Shown: positions 22,140 through 35,365, counted from the stretch's first letter. The stretch is DNA of 64,000 nucleotides from Imbricaverruca yamaguchii (GCA_034440575.1 JAOTOL010001466.1:459001-523000), one strand, 5' to 3'. Made by a program: numbers and translations. The notes: a model not told the origin generated them from the sequence alone.

Positions 22140-25100
22140 CGTCGCACTGCACCGTCGTCTCCCTCCGCAGAAGAGAGTGGGCGCGGCGGCTATTAATCCC
22201 GCCGATGAAGAGTCAACAGGGCAGTCGGCGGCGGCACACAACTGCACGCGACCACACCACTTCACCAGTGGGTCGAGAGACCACTCGGCTCGCCACCGGC
22301 CGGCGGACAATTGGATGACGCTGGGGAGCACTCGCGGTCAGCGGGCTTACCCCGCACATTGCAGAGGGGAGTGGGGCGTATGGCGGGGGGGGGGGCTGTC
22401 GTTGCGGCTATCTCTCGGGTTGTGCAGAAGGAAACCAACCACAAACTGGGCTTAATATCGCATTTGCTTCGGGCGCCAGTGTGCTGGTGTTGTGGTTGGT
22501 CCTTCACCACCTCCACAACCCGTTCCCCGAATCCCAGCTGGCTTGGTGTGGTGTGAACTATCCTCCCTTACACACATTTATATCTTGTGCGGGGCCATAG
22601 TTTTGGGAACACCCTACAAGCCAGCGAGCCGGTGTGCAAGCCACTCGCTAAATTAAAATGAATACATTTTCTTAGATAATTAATGGTCATGGATTTAATC
22701 GTAGCTTGAATGGCATATCCCCAGTTGGAGCTGCTTGGTGTGCACAAATAGTGGTTAGTTTTATGCAATGCACCGCACAAAATAGGTGTGTGTGTGTTGA
22801 GGCTCAAGCGACTTGCGCTGGTACTTAAAGCTACTTAACATACATTCATTCTCTTCATTCGCTCACATTTGCTGGTCCCATTCACTTTCGCCTTGTTAAT
22901 TCATCAAATTGCTTGGTCCCAAATTTCGTTCCTGTCCCATCCCCCTTTAGCAGTGCACAAACACACATACTGGCTGGCCACCGCTCATTTTGGAAGGAAT
23001 GTAGGCCAAATCTGTAAATCATTCACTGCCAAGGAAAGCTGGCCAAACCATTATTGATTTCGTCACCTGTATAAGTCTTAATGCTACGGTTGGGCACCGC
23101 ACCTCGGGGCATGTGTGTACGCACAATGCACACACCTGACTATATGCGCGACTACAAGCGCAAGACACCGTGACCTTGCTGCTTCTTAAACAACGCGAAC
23201 CGCTCTAAAATAGCACATTGGTAGTGCATGATGGCACCTGTAAATGGCACAACGCAGTTAAATGGCCATCATACAAAATACAAAATACATCTTAGCATTA
23301 GTGTACATTATACAGGCGATTGCGACGGAGGCGGAGCATGAAGCCTGACTTGGGGAGCAAAGTTCACAAATGTTTTCAAATTTTGATATACAAATCACAT
23401 GTGAACACCTAACATTCGTTGGGTTTGCACAAGGCAACACTTATCGCATAAAATGCTCTTAGATTTTGAGAAAATGTCATTTTAGTGCAAATTATGGACC
23501 AAAATCGAACTCATGGTCGTGGCAATTCCATGGAATTATTTGGAGGATTCAACAATATTTTAAAGCTAATGAACTTAAAATGCAGTTGAGCGACTTCCCA
23601 TTTGATCGCAGGTTGAAATCCATGTTATTGCTATGCTTATTGCTATATTGCTATATCCGTGTTATGTTTCATGTCCATAATGTTCATAATGACAAAATGT
23701 TGTATCACATACCGGATCTGTCCCAGAGTAACACGAAGGGCTTAGCACTCCACCGAACCAATCACTTTGTATCCACTGAATTGATGTTTCGCTGACCCTT
23801 TTATTTCGTGTTCTTTCGAGAAACGTCCGAAATGGGTCTATCTTTGAAGCCTTTAATCATAAGCAAGTGCGTTATTTATAAACCCCAAAGGTATTGCTAC
23901 TCACTTCATGAGTGTGCTGCGCAAGTATATATATATATATATAGGCATGAGCCAATGTACATGTGAATGAAGTGATCCAAAAAGCAATCTGCCAATTCCC
24001 GTTAGTACGACATCGAATGTCAGCCACTTCATGCCTCAGGGCCGTCAAATAAGTATGGATCTTGCTGAAAGATGGCACCAGATCAAAGCGGTGGAAATTG
24101 GGCCCGGCAGCTGACCATCTGAGCCATGATTGGCCGGCAGCTGACCATCTGAGCCATGATTGGCTGCCAGCCGGCTCAGGTAGCATCCAGCGGGTCGCCG
24201 ACTCTGAGAGGGGAGGGGCACGCAGTGTGACCGTCTTTCGCCCACTCTCGTGCTGCAGCTGCAGTGGCAAGGAGCTGATGCAACAGCCAAACCTCATCCA
24301 CGACCGAACCCGCGTCCAAGGCTGTTACCGGCGAGGCCGTGGCTGGCCAGTGTACGTCCGAGGCTGTTACCAGTCAGGCCAGGGGCTGGTCAGTGTACGT
24401 CCAGTGTACGCTCATTGAGCAAAGCATGATATTACCTATATCGGCTGCGGTCAGTCCTCAGCGAAGCTTTCTCCTGGTGCAACCGTATTCAGCAGACAAG
24501 AAAGCAATCTGCATGCCAATATTCCGATCGAGGACACAGTTGACGTCACTACAGCTAGGTCAGAAATCCACAAAAGTCAGATTAACATGTGCGGCATAAT
24601 TATGTTTGCTGACTTGCAAGTACTACTCACACACTGTGTGACAAACGACTGTGAGAATTTGTGACAAACGATTCTGAGGTTGCCTTTTCAAACATGCGAT
24701 TCATTAACAACATGTGTTACTGATAGCATGGGTCGGTCACCCTGGAAGATTACTTAACCCTCGTTAATCAAGCCCATCTAAATATTACCTTCCTCGTAAA
24801 AAGAACGAATATATCCGAATGCAGCCTGGGCACCATCACTGTCCAAGAAGACGGAGAGGACGAGACGGAAATGAAATTATGATTAGCTGGAACCGTGCAA
24901 GCGATAACCATAGGGCTCGATCGGTAGGACATCATGGGAGCTCTTGATGTACCAGCCAAAGGCAAGGTTTGCTGATGTGACACCAGAACGTAACCACGCG
25001 GACAACGACTGGGATATGCCCCGGCCCTCTCTGTAAGCGAGATAAATGAAGGATGTGTGCGCAAAGTGAGTGCAGAATCTGTAATCACCTTTCTGAACAC

Positions 25101-25980
25101 GAACATTGCATGTGGCGACAACTGATTTATGTGTGGTGCCTGCTCCTGAGGCTTAGTTTCCTCTGGGAACCCGAACAGACGTGTGCTTCATATGCTGTTT
25201 AGGAGGAAATTACTAAAGCGTTTGGTCCCCAGCTGACCTATAGGTTTTACATGGGGACGTATCGAGTTGCCTTCAAATCCCCGGGGTTCCCAGGTATGGT
25301 CTTGCCCCAACACAGACGATGCTCCTCCCCAATCGATTTCATACAACGTCGCCTTTGACCTGGAAGATATGCGTGAATCGACCCCGGTCAATTCTGGTTA
25401 ATCGAATAGGGGCGGGGGTAATCGACACCGATCAATTCTGGTTAGTTGTTCTACTTTCTTCCGAAGGCAAATTTCCGTGCGATATAGTCCCCTGTCTAGT
25501 CCCTGTTACGAGGGCAAGCTTGCACACTAGGATAGTATGGACAGAGTTAAAATGGGATCGTTATGGGCGCTGTATAAGCAACGCCGCTAATGCGCCCAAA
25601 AACTCTTATAATTCTACTGTTGACTTGGAATAGTCCTACTTTAATCTGTCCAGCACAAAATAAAAATGAAATGATAGTTTGAGAACACAAAAAACATGTG
25701 GAATAAAAAACACCCATTCCACCTACACAAAACGGCCTATTTTACCTAACGTAAACAGATTTCGACATCGGTATCCTGGTTCTAGCACGCATGAACTAGA
25801 ATATACCGGAACATGCAGTACCACAAGCTGCGACTCGAATGCTTTCTCCAATGCCGCTTCACTGCCCTCAGACTGCTAGCTGCCCTCGGGCACAGCCACC
25901 TCCAGCACCTGTCCGTGTTGTGCTGACGGTGCAGACAGGTACTGGACTGACCACCACGACACACATCGAAAGGTTCCATC
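22140..25980. other. TH first intron, no further gene recognised
   Basis: Sequence of ordinary composition with one poly-G run at 22385-22395 and a short TA microsatellite near 23925-23942. A direct repeat, GGCAGCTGACCATCTGAGCC, occurs at about 24106 and 24132. One copy of a small dispersed hairpin (minus strand) lies at 25564-25596. Confidence 0.5.
25564..25596 (-). repeat. Dispersed hairpin element, copy 1 (minus strand)
   Basis: GGGCGC and GCGCCC close a 33-base element. On the minus strand the interior has an AGC...GCT inner stem and the shared TATACA before the closing GCGCCC. It matches the copies at 40407, 46054 and 53020. Confidence 0.6.
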
Positions 25981-26146
25981 GGACAGGCACTCCAGTTCAG
26001 CTGCGTCCGCTCGTCGCACGCTCAGCGGCGCCGCCGCCGGCCGGCCACCTACCTCAATGCTGTAGCTCTTCTTGATGGCGAACCGCTGGCGGGTGACGGC
26101 GCCGACGGCGGCCGCGGCCGGCACCGGCTTCGGCGGGCCCATCGTC

Positions 26147-26180
<34 letters not shown>

Positions 26181-26700
26181 CGTCCGGGCGCGGCGCGGCG
26201 CAGTGCCAGTGGTACTTGAGCACCGTCGCACGGCCGAAATCCATGCCCGGCGCCGGCTTTATAGCGGCGGCGGGTGGGCGGGCGGCGGCGACGGCGTCGA
26301 CCTCGCGGCGCGCAGCACGCCCCCGGCGCGCGGCCGCTACGCCTCAGACGCGCGCCACGCCGCCACGGCAGCAGCGGCTGGCGGTGCGGCGGCTGGCGGT
26401 GCGGCGGCTGGCGGGGCGGCGGCTGGCGGTGCGGCGGCTGGCGGGGCGGCGGGCTCGGTCGGCTGCTGGCACGGAGCCGCCGTCGTCGTTGTCGGTCATC
26501 TCGAGTGGCCGTCGCGGCACAGGCGGGACGCGGCACACCCGCCCGAATCGATCACCGTCGAGGTGCGTCACCGTATCGGACATCGGCCGACGTATCGCGT
26601 CCGCTCGGCGGCGTTTCCGTCTCCTCGCCCCGCACGGGGGAGCCGGTGGCGCGGCCTGCTGCGACCCTCGCCGCCGCGCCAACGCCCGCAAATGCCCACT
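25980..26700. promoter_or_regulatory. CpG-island-like GC-rich region at the TH 5' end
   Basis: A very CpG-dense block spans the first coding exon and about 550 bases upstream of it. It includes a (GGC)n run near 26146-26180 and a 15-bp GGCGGTGCGGCGGCT repeat at 26375-26455. CpG islands typically mark promoters; no TATA box or initiator was assigned. The overlapping open frames here are composition artefacts. Confidence 0.5.
26053..26142 (-). CDS. TH (ple): TH exon 1, first coding exon
   Basis: Thirty codons from ATG at 26140-26142: MGPPKPVPAAAAVGAVTRQR and then FAIKKSYSIE, ended by the donor GAG|GTAGGT. F-A-I-K-K-S-Y-S-I-E is the conserved start of arthropod TH, directly followed in the family by the NGYP block, which is found in exon 2 at 17473. 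The frame is also open upstream to another ATG at 26242-26244, which would add 34 residues including about eleven consecutive Ala. I chose the nearer ATG because known family members start close to this block. Confidence 0.88.
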
Positions 26701-26839
26701 AGGTATGTTCATTTTGGCAACATATGAAAAGCTGTAGCTTCAACAGATTTATCACATGATTTGATCAACTTGGGGCCCATTGGTACGACATTTGTAAATC
26801 TTTAATTTTACTGCGATCGCGCACGAAGCCCAAGCATGA

Positions 26840-27285
26840 GCTGGTGCCATCCACCATATCTCTAACACGAATTTTCAAAATTAACACCCTCATGTCTCAG
26901 ATTCTGATGAAAATCGGCATACATGGTTACTGAGGTCCCGAAACGATTGATGGTCGTTTCAGCTCAATCGGAGCAGCGGTTCACGAATTACAGCCTGCGG
27001 CGTTTTTCTAAGTTCGGACTGAAGGTCAAACTTCGAGAGTCGATATCTTAGTGTAATGTAGATATAAATTATACAAACTATATATCGTTGGAATCGCAAT
27101 GAGCTCGTCTTTCGATTCAGGGGTCAGTTTTTGGTTTGTGGACACTTTGAAAATATGACCCCGTGACCTCGAGCAAAGTGACCTGTGTTGACCCCTAGTG
27201 TAATGATATTGATGTGATTATCCATATATAACGAAAGCCTCATCATTTATCTCTCCGATAAAAGAATAAAAATCACGTATATTAG
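26840..27285. repeat. Inverted repeat, left arm (partner 30765-31200)
   Basis: This is a diverged reverse-complement match to 30765-31200. Shared blocks include AGCTCAATCGGAGCAGCGGT, CTGCGGCGTTTTTCT, TGAAGGTCAAACTT, AATATGACCCCGTGACCTCG / AATATGGCCCCGTGACCTCG and AACGAAAGCCTCATCATTT. The outer ends of both arms begin with CTGGTGCC. It may be an old transposon terminus or two opposed copies of one family. Confidence 0.85.
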
Positions 27286-28395
27286 AAGCCTAATACCAGT
27301 TTCTGCAACAAATATTGGGTGACCTATGCGAAAAAGACGCCTAAATTGGCTGGCTATTCAGTAAGCTTTGTCTCGCCGATGCCTCTGAAGCGTACGATAC
27401 CAAATATGGTACGGAGATATTTTGCATATATGGCTTAGTTATTTGCTTCTCATATCCAGCGCCGAAGACATATTTTGACTAAGCATGGCTGATATAGCCA
27501 ACATCGTGTAAAGATGTTTGCTGTTGACAAATGGGATGAATGGTTGCCATTTTCCTGAGTTTGTGTCCGCTTCAGAGAGCTAGACATGGACACCATGACC
27601 GCAAATTCACTGCATAAACGCAAGAGAGATCAAATATTGACGTTGTATTCTGGGTTAATAGTTTGGCGAAACAACGAGGAGATGCCGTTTTTGCAAATCA
27701 TCAGATTGGCGGCGTAATTAAATCAAACACAAACATGCTCATTCCTTGCATAGCTCACTATGTTTCACAAACATATTGAGACATGTGAACTTGCCACCCT
27801 ATGTACATGCTATGCAACTACAAAAAATCTGCATAATTCATAGGACGATGGCATCGTAACGCACTAGTTTATTTCATTTATTGATTGCATAAAAACCACA
27901 GGCAAAGACGCCCAATTAGGCCTGTAGTTTTAATACCTTTTCCTGCTCACACAGACACACACACACACACACACACATATGCTGGAAAATGAGCGATTTT
28001 GTTATTAACTGCATAGTGCATGCGTATGCACCATTGCGCATGTACGGTCCAGAGAGATAGCGTTCTCTCATAGCACTTCACTTCTTGCTCACCCTCACGA
28101 CACGTCCCGGGCCACGGGAGAGTTCGTGCACCGCGATGGACGTGAGGTCTGAGGGCGAGAACATGTGGAACCGCTGTGTACCTTTCACCGTGACTGCTTT
28201 CGAGAATCGTTGTCGGAGATAAGACGCTGCTTCATTCACTTCCTGAGAGCTGACATAGACGAGCTTGACAGAGCTGACATACTTCACATCATGCCTATAT
28301 CACTCTATACCAAAGAGGTATAGAGGTTGATGTATCTTCACTCGAACATCTGACCACTAATTAGTAATCAATGTACACAAAAAGCAGGTAATTCA

Positions 28396-28418
28396 TTATA
28401 TATACACACACACACACA

Positions 28419-28478
<60 letters not shown>

Positions 28479-28535
28479 ATATATATCTTATACTCTATTG
28501 GCTTATATATATATATATATATATATATATAAGAA
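28396..28535. repeat. CA/TA microsatellite
   Basis: Tandem CA then long TA dinucleotide runs, interrupted at 28480-28506. Confidence 0.95.
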
Positions 28536-29562
28536 GCGACTTGTCCTCAACGGCGATATGCCTAGGATGGGTAAGGTCACGTTGGCATCAAGATGGCTTG
28601 TTGCATGGTCAGTTTCATCCGAGGGTGTGCAGTTCTTGCCAGACACAGGATTTGACGCATTTCCGCTGGAAGTTTGGCTGCTGGAGCCACTTCACTGAAC
28701 TGGCGATACCTCTTGCATTGGGATAATTTTAGAATCCTTAAGCAACCTTCCAATGCAGTTCGTGCACAGGAAAACGTCCTTCCGAATTCAACTGTCCTTC
28801 ACCAGTTCGACCAGTTGCTCAGATGGTGGCCTCATACCTTCAGTTATATGATATTTATGGCACTTATACTGGATCAGAACAGCACCGCCGTACCATTGCT
28901 CCGGCTATGCGAAATACCAGGATAATTATCCTGGTATTTGGTAGTTTAACTAATACCGCATGCTCGAGTTATTGTAATCAACCAAACATACTCATTAACT
29001 ATGGTCTGATTGATGTACATAGGGGTGCTGTGAAACCGATACAGTTGATGCGCCTTAAATCGTAGTGACAATAATGTACGACGGATTCTGGAATGCAGCA
29101 TAAATTGCTTTTTGTATGTTGAAATGCTCGAGTGATGAATTGATGATAATGCTTATTTTATATTGGACGGCTCCCCAATTTGTATGTACATGAATTATTG
29201 TGTGCGTTTTCATGTACTGATGGTGTTTTCTTCACACGTTTACAGAAATGGAATATTCACATTCATTTGTTTTAAGCACTAATTTATCTTTGCAAAATGT
29301 ATGTTTACACTTATATGCTCCTTTTCAGTCTTCCTTTGTCGAAAGCTCAACTTGTCGGAGGGTGATGTCCGGATAATATTCCGAGCTAAACTAAACGACG
29401 AAACGAAACTCCGGAAACGTCGCCTGGATTCCGCCACCACGCCCATGTGATGCGATTCAATCACAGCACCAGCACATTTGTATCGCGTTCTGAATATTTA
29501 TAATACAGGGATACATAACATTTTGTCGTGTTAGTTTGAAAAAAGACAGCCCTGGATGCGAC

Positions 29563-30165
29563 AGGGTCTATGCGAAGGATTCTGTAGGATTTATGTGAAG
29601 GATCCTGCATGATTTTTTCGCAGGATCCTGCAGGATTTATATGCAGGATCCTGCAGGTTTCTACAGAACATTCGTAGATTCGACAGGATTTATGTGAAGG
29701 ATCCTGTAGGATTCATGTGAAGGATCTTGCAGGATTTATGTGAAGGATCTTGCAGGATTTATGTAAAGGATCCTGCAGGATTTATGCGCATGATCCTGCA
29801 GGACAGCCCTGGGTCCTACAGGATTTATGTGAAGGATCCTGCATGATTCATGTGAAGGATCCTGCAGGATTTATGTGAATGATCCTGCAGGATCGTACAG
29901 AACAGTCATAGATCCGAGAGGATTTATGTGTAGGATCCTGTTGGGTGTATGTGAGGGATCCTGCATGATTTATGTGAAGGATCCTGTAGGATTTATGCGA
30001 AGGATCCTGTAGGATTCATGTGAAGGATCCTGCAGGATACTGCAGGATTTATATGCAGGACCCTGCAGGATTTATGTGCAGGATCCTGTAGTATCCTTGC
30101 ATCAATTTCTCACACAGAATCCTGCAGGATCCCTCACGACCCTGTCATGCACAATTGTGCAGGAC
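29563..30165. repeat. Degenerate array of GGATCCTGCAGGATTTATGTGAA
   Basis: About 22 units with a core of about 23 bases. The block AGGATCCTGCAGGAT is close to self-complementary, so each unit can form a small cruciform. Longer spacers (CTACAGAACATTCGTAGATTCG) separate some units. Confidence 0.93.
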
Positions 30166-30764
30166 AGTCCTGTAGGATTTTTCCACCAGGGAAGCCAGCA
30201 CCGTTTCACTTTGTTAAGAACCATACCTCTTCGCCTCGTGCCTGGCGTCAACTAGGCACACGATTCCGATTCCACGCTCACGGTTTCATGAGGGGATCAC
30301 TTATCTTATCGCTGCGCACGAGACAGCCTGGTCGGTTTACGCGGCGTAACTAGACCCCCCTCTCCCTAGACAGCGGGGATAAACGACAAGGAAGCGTATA
30401 CTGGAATCGAAGTTCATAGATAACGCTATCCCGTTTCATACCAACTGGGGTCTGCATGGATGTCGACTGCCGAACGTCAACTGTCCTCTGAAACCCGTGC
30501 ATACTTACCGGTGTGCATCAGGCAATGTTGCACATCTGACATTTAATCGTATCCCAGCCTAGTCTAAATGTGAGTTTAGTGTTGGAAATAAGATTAAGAG
30601 GCTTAGCAAAATTTTCCAAACACATCCGAAGCACACTACGATGCCGCCCTCTTTCGAAGAACCGGAAAACAAAGCTTATTGAACAGCAAACCTATTTAAG
30701 CAGCATTTTTTTTCGCATGAGGAGGAAATATTTGTTACAGAAACTCGTATTAGTTGCTTAATAT

Positions 30765-31200
30765 ACATGGTTTGTATTTCTTCATCAGAACGACAAATGA
30801 TGAGACTTTCGTTCTACATCAATAGTCATTTCAATATCATTGTACTAGGCGTCACCACACATCACGTTCTCCGAGGTCACGGGGCCATATTTTCTAAACT
30901 TTCTGGCTTCAGGAATCGGAAGATGAGCTCATTGAGACTCCAACAATATATAATTTTCAAAATTTATATCTACATAACACTAAGATATTGGCACTGAAAG
31001 TTTGACCTTCAGTGCGAACTCAGAAAAACGCCGCAGGCAATAACTCGTGAACCGCTGCTCCGATTGAGCTCAGAAGCTCAGACATCGTTTCCGGGCCTCA
31101 GCTAACCCTGTATGCCAATTTTCATCAAAATATATGACAGGGGGGTGTTAGGCCATGTCAGAGATATGGTTGACGGACGGCACCAGATTTTCTAGTTTGG
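30765..31200. repeat. Inverted repeat, right arm (partner 26840-27285)
   Basis: This is the reverse-complement partner of the left arm, ending at GGCACCAGATTTTC. Visible divergence is roughly one base in five, with small indels. Confidence 0.85.
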
Positions 31201-31549
31201 GCAAGTTTGGAATGCTGGGAAATAACGAAGCTATATCAACATGCACCATTTATGAATCGTCTCGACTAAGGAAGTCACTCGTAATCAAGCTGAAAGGAGG
31301 GGGGGGTCCGTAGTTTGAAAGCTATGTTCATTCTAAAAATACACATTTTGGCATAATTATTGCCTTTTAACATAATTCAGTGCAAATATGCCAGTTCGGA
31401 AGAACACAAATGGGCCGCATGAATGCGTCCTTTCCACTCACAAATAGTTTGCCCCGCTAGGGCACGACGCGCCCGTGAAGACCAATCCAGTGGCGTAGCC
31501 AGGATTGGCATCTGTTATATGATAAACAACCTCCTCTGGCTACCATGCT

Positions 31550-32290
31550 GACGGTATGTTGTCTTCCTCTGGATACCCGGTCATTCCAGAAACCCAGGAG
31601 ATGCAAAAGCTTACCAACTAGCAAATGTAGCTACCAACCTAACGCCTCCAAGTCCCCCCTAGCACTTTCGGATGCCTTGCATCAAACCAAGCTGTGCTTT
31701 TCAACAAACCTTCAAAACGAATGGTGGGGCAATCACTCTAGCCATCCTTATCAAATCAAGCCTGTCCTGGCGCACGGTCTAGGCCCAACCAAGGCAGCCG
31801 AAAACACCGAGTTATTTTGGCCGTCTTCGCTCAGGCCATACTCGACTCACCCACAGCCATCTTTTTGACCGTTTTCAACCACCAACCTGCTCCTCGTGCA
31901 ATGGCCGGCTGACCGTGGAACATTTACTGACGGAACGTACTCGCTATGAGCTCAAACGGCGCCATATATTGTTTTATCTTCGTGCTTCCACGCTGACAAA
32001 AAATGTACCCAACCTTTTGGATATCCATCCATAACTAATTAACCGATCTTGTATTGGACTTTATAACAAACTGGTCTCGCCCACGAAATATGAGCTCAAA
32101 ATTCACAAAACCCACTGATCCTCTGAGCTCCATACTTCATGTTGTTCGCCACCACATAGCGCAAGCAGCCGGCACACTCGTACTTATAGGTATGGGGGAT
32201 CGGCACGAAATCCAGTTAAAAAAACTCGGGGCCTTCTCTAGGGGCCTGCGTTAAACAGGCTTGCACCTGGTTTTTCACTTTCGCATTTTT
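31550..32290 (+). pseudogene. Decayed non-LTR retrotransposon, RNase H and zinc-knuckle end
   Basis: From 31558 one frame reads VVFLWIPGHSRNPGDAKAYQ, then LANVATNL, matching the RNase H C-terminal motif of LINE polyproteins (W-I-P-G-H-S-G-I-x-G-N-E-x-A-D). From 31888 another frame reads CSSCNGRLTVEHLL then ERTRYELKRRHI, the C-terminal Cys-Cys-His knuckle of the same polyproteins. The two blocks are in different frames with stops between them, so it is a dead fragment. No reverse transcriptase domain lies next to it. Confidence 0.75.
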
Positions 32291-32299
32291 CAAGGACAA

Positions 32300-35200
32300 T
32301 ACTGTAGATAGTTTTTTGTTCTCCCCACCTTTATCAGATATTTCCAGAATGTCTGAGACAAACTTCCTTTGGCACGTGAATAGTTCTATGGACCTCGACG
32401 TTGACGATTAACCCCGAATGTAAATTCAATAGCTCTATGTCTATGTCTCAATCTCAGAGCTCAATCTCTGATCCAAACACCTCTTGATGGGCACCTCAAA
32501 ATCCAGCCCTTATATTTGTGCATTGCATTAGCAACCAATGGCGATAATTATTTAAGTATCAATTGTTCAACGTGACAGACAAATTATTACTACAGCCTGA
32601 TTACCACAGACAGCTTCAACTGCTCCACAAACGACTCTTCAGTAGGCTGCCACACATACCTGCACCCACGTATTCATACATCACCTCAACGTGACACCTC
32701 ATCTCAGTATCTTGTTAGAGGTCAGTCACCTCATGACACATCATCTCCATGTCCAATTTCAAGCCCATGTTCCCATATTCCAAGAGGCAACAGCGTTCAC
32801 ATACGATATCCAGCTTGCATACCGGCCGGTCTTCAATCACCCTATCCTTTCAAGTATTCAAACATTAGCATTTACTTACTCGTTCGCTGGAATTCTTCTT
32901 TTCTTTGCAGTTGCGACCTACGGTTTGGCTTTCGATAGTCTCGACTCCAGTTAGTTTCAGCCGTTCCATTTTCGTCGATGTGCGGCTGAAAGACCGTCTC
33001 GGACGGAAGGAGGAGACTGGAAATGGGCGTCACAGGCAGAGATGTGGTTGATGGGGTGGGGGTGGGAGTGGGCTAGACTATCAACCCTGCTCTTCCGTAG
33101 TTCCGGCCGGAATGTGCTCGGCTGCGGCGGGAAGGGGGACGTTGCCAGATGTCACAACACATTTCAGCTGTGAATTAATTTCTGCGTGGAACTTAGTAAT
33201 ACTGCGTGTTCCCATCTGCCCATTTATTATCTTTCAGAGTTACGGAAGTGTACTGGCCCATTAATCCCAGATTCATTTTTTTTTCTGGCTTAGTTCCGTA
33301 ACCGGAAGTTCCGCAAGTGGTCCGCCGGGTGCGACATCTACCGGCTTTAAGTACAGATCGTAGTAGTTTGATGCCGCTAAAGATGACGGGAACAGCCTGC
33401 TGAGTTACACGCCGCGCCCTAAGGCGCGGGTTGAGCTGTCATCACCTAGTGACTCGTATCAACGCTAATAAATATTGCCCTTACGGGAATATACTAATCA
33501 CATCTCCAACAGTCACACAACGATTTTCAGACAGTCCCACGTCCCTCGGTACCGAAGTGCGCGGGGCAGGGCCGCCCCGCTCCGCTGAGCTCCGTCTCGC
33601 CCAGCGTTCCGGTGACAAGTGTCCGGACGCAAGCACCAGTGAAGAGTGACATCTCTGAGCACTCCCAGAGCTAAACGTCACGGCCAACGCGCGGCCGCCA
33701 AATGCCATGCCAGTGGCTAATAATCACGTCATGGTCACGCGGCTCTGAGCTATCGAGAACAATGCTCGTTCCCAGCGAACTCTACACCAACTGCGAGTCG
33801 CGCTGCCGCAGAGGCATCAGAGGAATTCCAGAAGCTCAGTCGTCTCTGAAGCTCGGCCGCTCGTGGGAACCACTGCTGACTCCGTGCGTCTTAGTGCCAT
33901 CGCTCCACGACCAGGGCAACATCACTTGCGACCGACACGGCAAAGGCATCGCACCGCCTCTATCTCAGTCAGCTCAGGTCTGCCGACTCTTAGTGCTGGC
34001 CTCAGCGCACTACAATATCCGGCAGCATGTCACCAGACTGCTTAGTTCAGCGCGCACACAGCTTCGTACGATTGTGCTTGCGGTTAGCGGTGTATGAAAG
34101 TAGCAGCACGATAACGCAATTGTTGATTAGTGACTGCAGATTCTTCAGACAATTTGATTTAAAATGCATCAGCATCAGCTAAACTCAACATTTTATGGTG
34201 TAGCATTCCGCTTGCATAGAGGAATGAAACCAGACTATTTTCTTTTTGCACAAATCACCTTTTTTTTGCAGTACAAGATGAAGAATCAATCCACTGCCAA
34301 ATCCCTGACTGCACCAGTCAGGAGCAATAGGCAACCTGTTTTATTTAATGTGCCGGCCGCTCGTGCAGAAACCATTAGGTGTGGCTTATTTAACAGAGTA
34401 TTAAGAGAAACGAACACATCTTTAGCAGCGACATCAAGTAAGGACGTATTCACAAACCCGCTGAATGCATTTAAGACTCAGGTAGTTAGGTAACGTGCTG
34501 CGGCACATGCTCACATCCGAGACGCGTAGCCATCGGGCATCGATGCAGTTCAGACAGCCGTCTACCTGTTTGAACTGAAAACGGTTCACCTGTTCTGTTT
34601 ACGTTTTACAGCAAATGACTTCTGTAAAGGCCACAATATGCTGTTGGAGATTGTGGACAATAAACAATAAGGAATAAACAATCCAAATGCGTTTCTTTTC
34701 AGTACAAAACGTACTGATCCGCACCACCTATTTTTTATAAGTAACACAGTGCGCTTCATTTTTTTACTTTAACTTTCTTCTCTTCACTATTTAAAAAGCA
34801 TAAGTTATTGGGAGGCCAAACAACATGGGGGAGGGGTGGCAAGATCAACGTTGGTGGTGCCACCGCTCCCACAAAAGGATACACATCGACGCCCCTGAGC
34901 TGCGGGGGGATGGGGGAGGGAGAATTGACTCCGATACTGCAACGGATGAACAATGACACCAGAGGAAAAAATGCGTGGGCTTACATTCCTAAAAGCAGAA
35001 TGTGAGGATCGAAACTCATCAGACAAGAACAATTATTTAACACTGCTCAACGCTGGTCATCGAGGACAATTAGTCGTTGTGTGATGTCAAAAGATGACGT
35101 GGATCAGCACCATTGGAAAGAGCATAGGTTTCATGTGAGTGCCGGTGACAATTCCATCAGCATGCACATACAAACTGGATAGTCTTAGTCGTGTATTACC

Positions 35201-35365
35201 AAACATCGCAAATCATGCAATTAAAAACCGCCGACGGTGCCAACCACTAGTAAACTGCACCCATCAAAATCAGACAAGTGTACTGTCCGTGGAAAATCCG
35301 AACGCAGTTTAAATCGTCGGAATTGCTCAGTAGTGGCTCAAGTTTCAGTCGCTGTAGCCACATAT
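32300..35365. other. No gene recognised
   Basis: AT-rich sequence with a GC-richer patch at 33540-33650. A 109-codon plus-strand frame at 34164-34493 has no recognisable family and no splice or repeat evidence for or against it. Confidence 0.4.

Larger units (their letters stand above)
6601..26142 (-). other. TH (ple): Tyrosine hydroxylase gene locus, 3' part missing
   Basis: The gene encodes tyrosine 3-monooxygenase, the rate-limiting enzyme of catecholamine synthesis. It uses Fe(II), tetrahydrobiopterin and O2 to make L-DOPA from tyrosine; in arthropods it serves dopamine signalling and cuticle tanning. Exons run from 26142 down: 26053-26142, 17371-17473, 14924-15066, one of two copies of a two-exon cassette, 7866-8062, and 6601-6736. 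Splice phases close perfectly (0, 1, 0, 1, 2, 1, 2). The joined product is about 336 residues: N-terminal tail, ACT-like regulatory domain and the first half of the catalytic domain. The second half (iron ligands and tetramer helix, about 190 residues) is not in the window. The choice of TH over phenylalanine or tryptophan hydroxylase rests on the FAIKKSYSIE start, the NGYPxxRRSLVDDA block and [19 protein letters not shown]. Confidence 0.9.
27286..30764. other. Sequence between the inverted arms, no gene recognised
   Basis: AT-rich sequence with a CA microsatellite at 27955-27978 and TA runs at about 28396-28535. A 69-codon minus-strand frame at 28078-28287 (no ATG; it opens at GTG) ends in a basic GPGRVVRVSKK tail. 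I do not recognise it, and it may be a remnant of a mobile element. Confidence 0.4.

Noticed and set aside
28078..28287. A 69-codon minus-strand gene
   Set aside because: It lacks an ATG and splice signals, and I recognise no family; noted only as an unexplained frame between inverted repeats.
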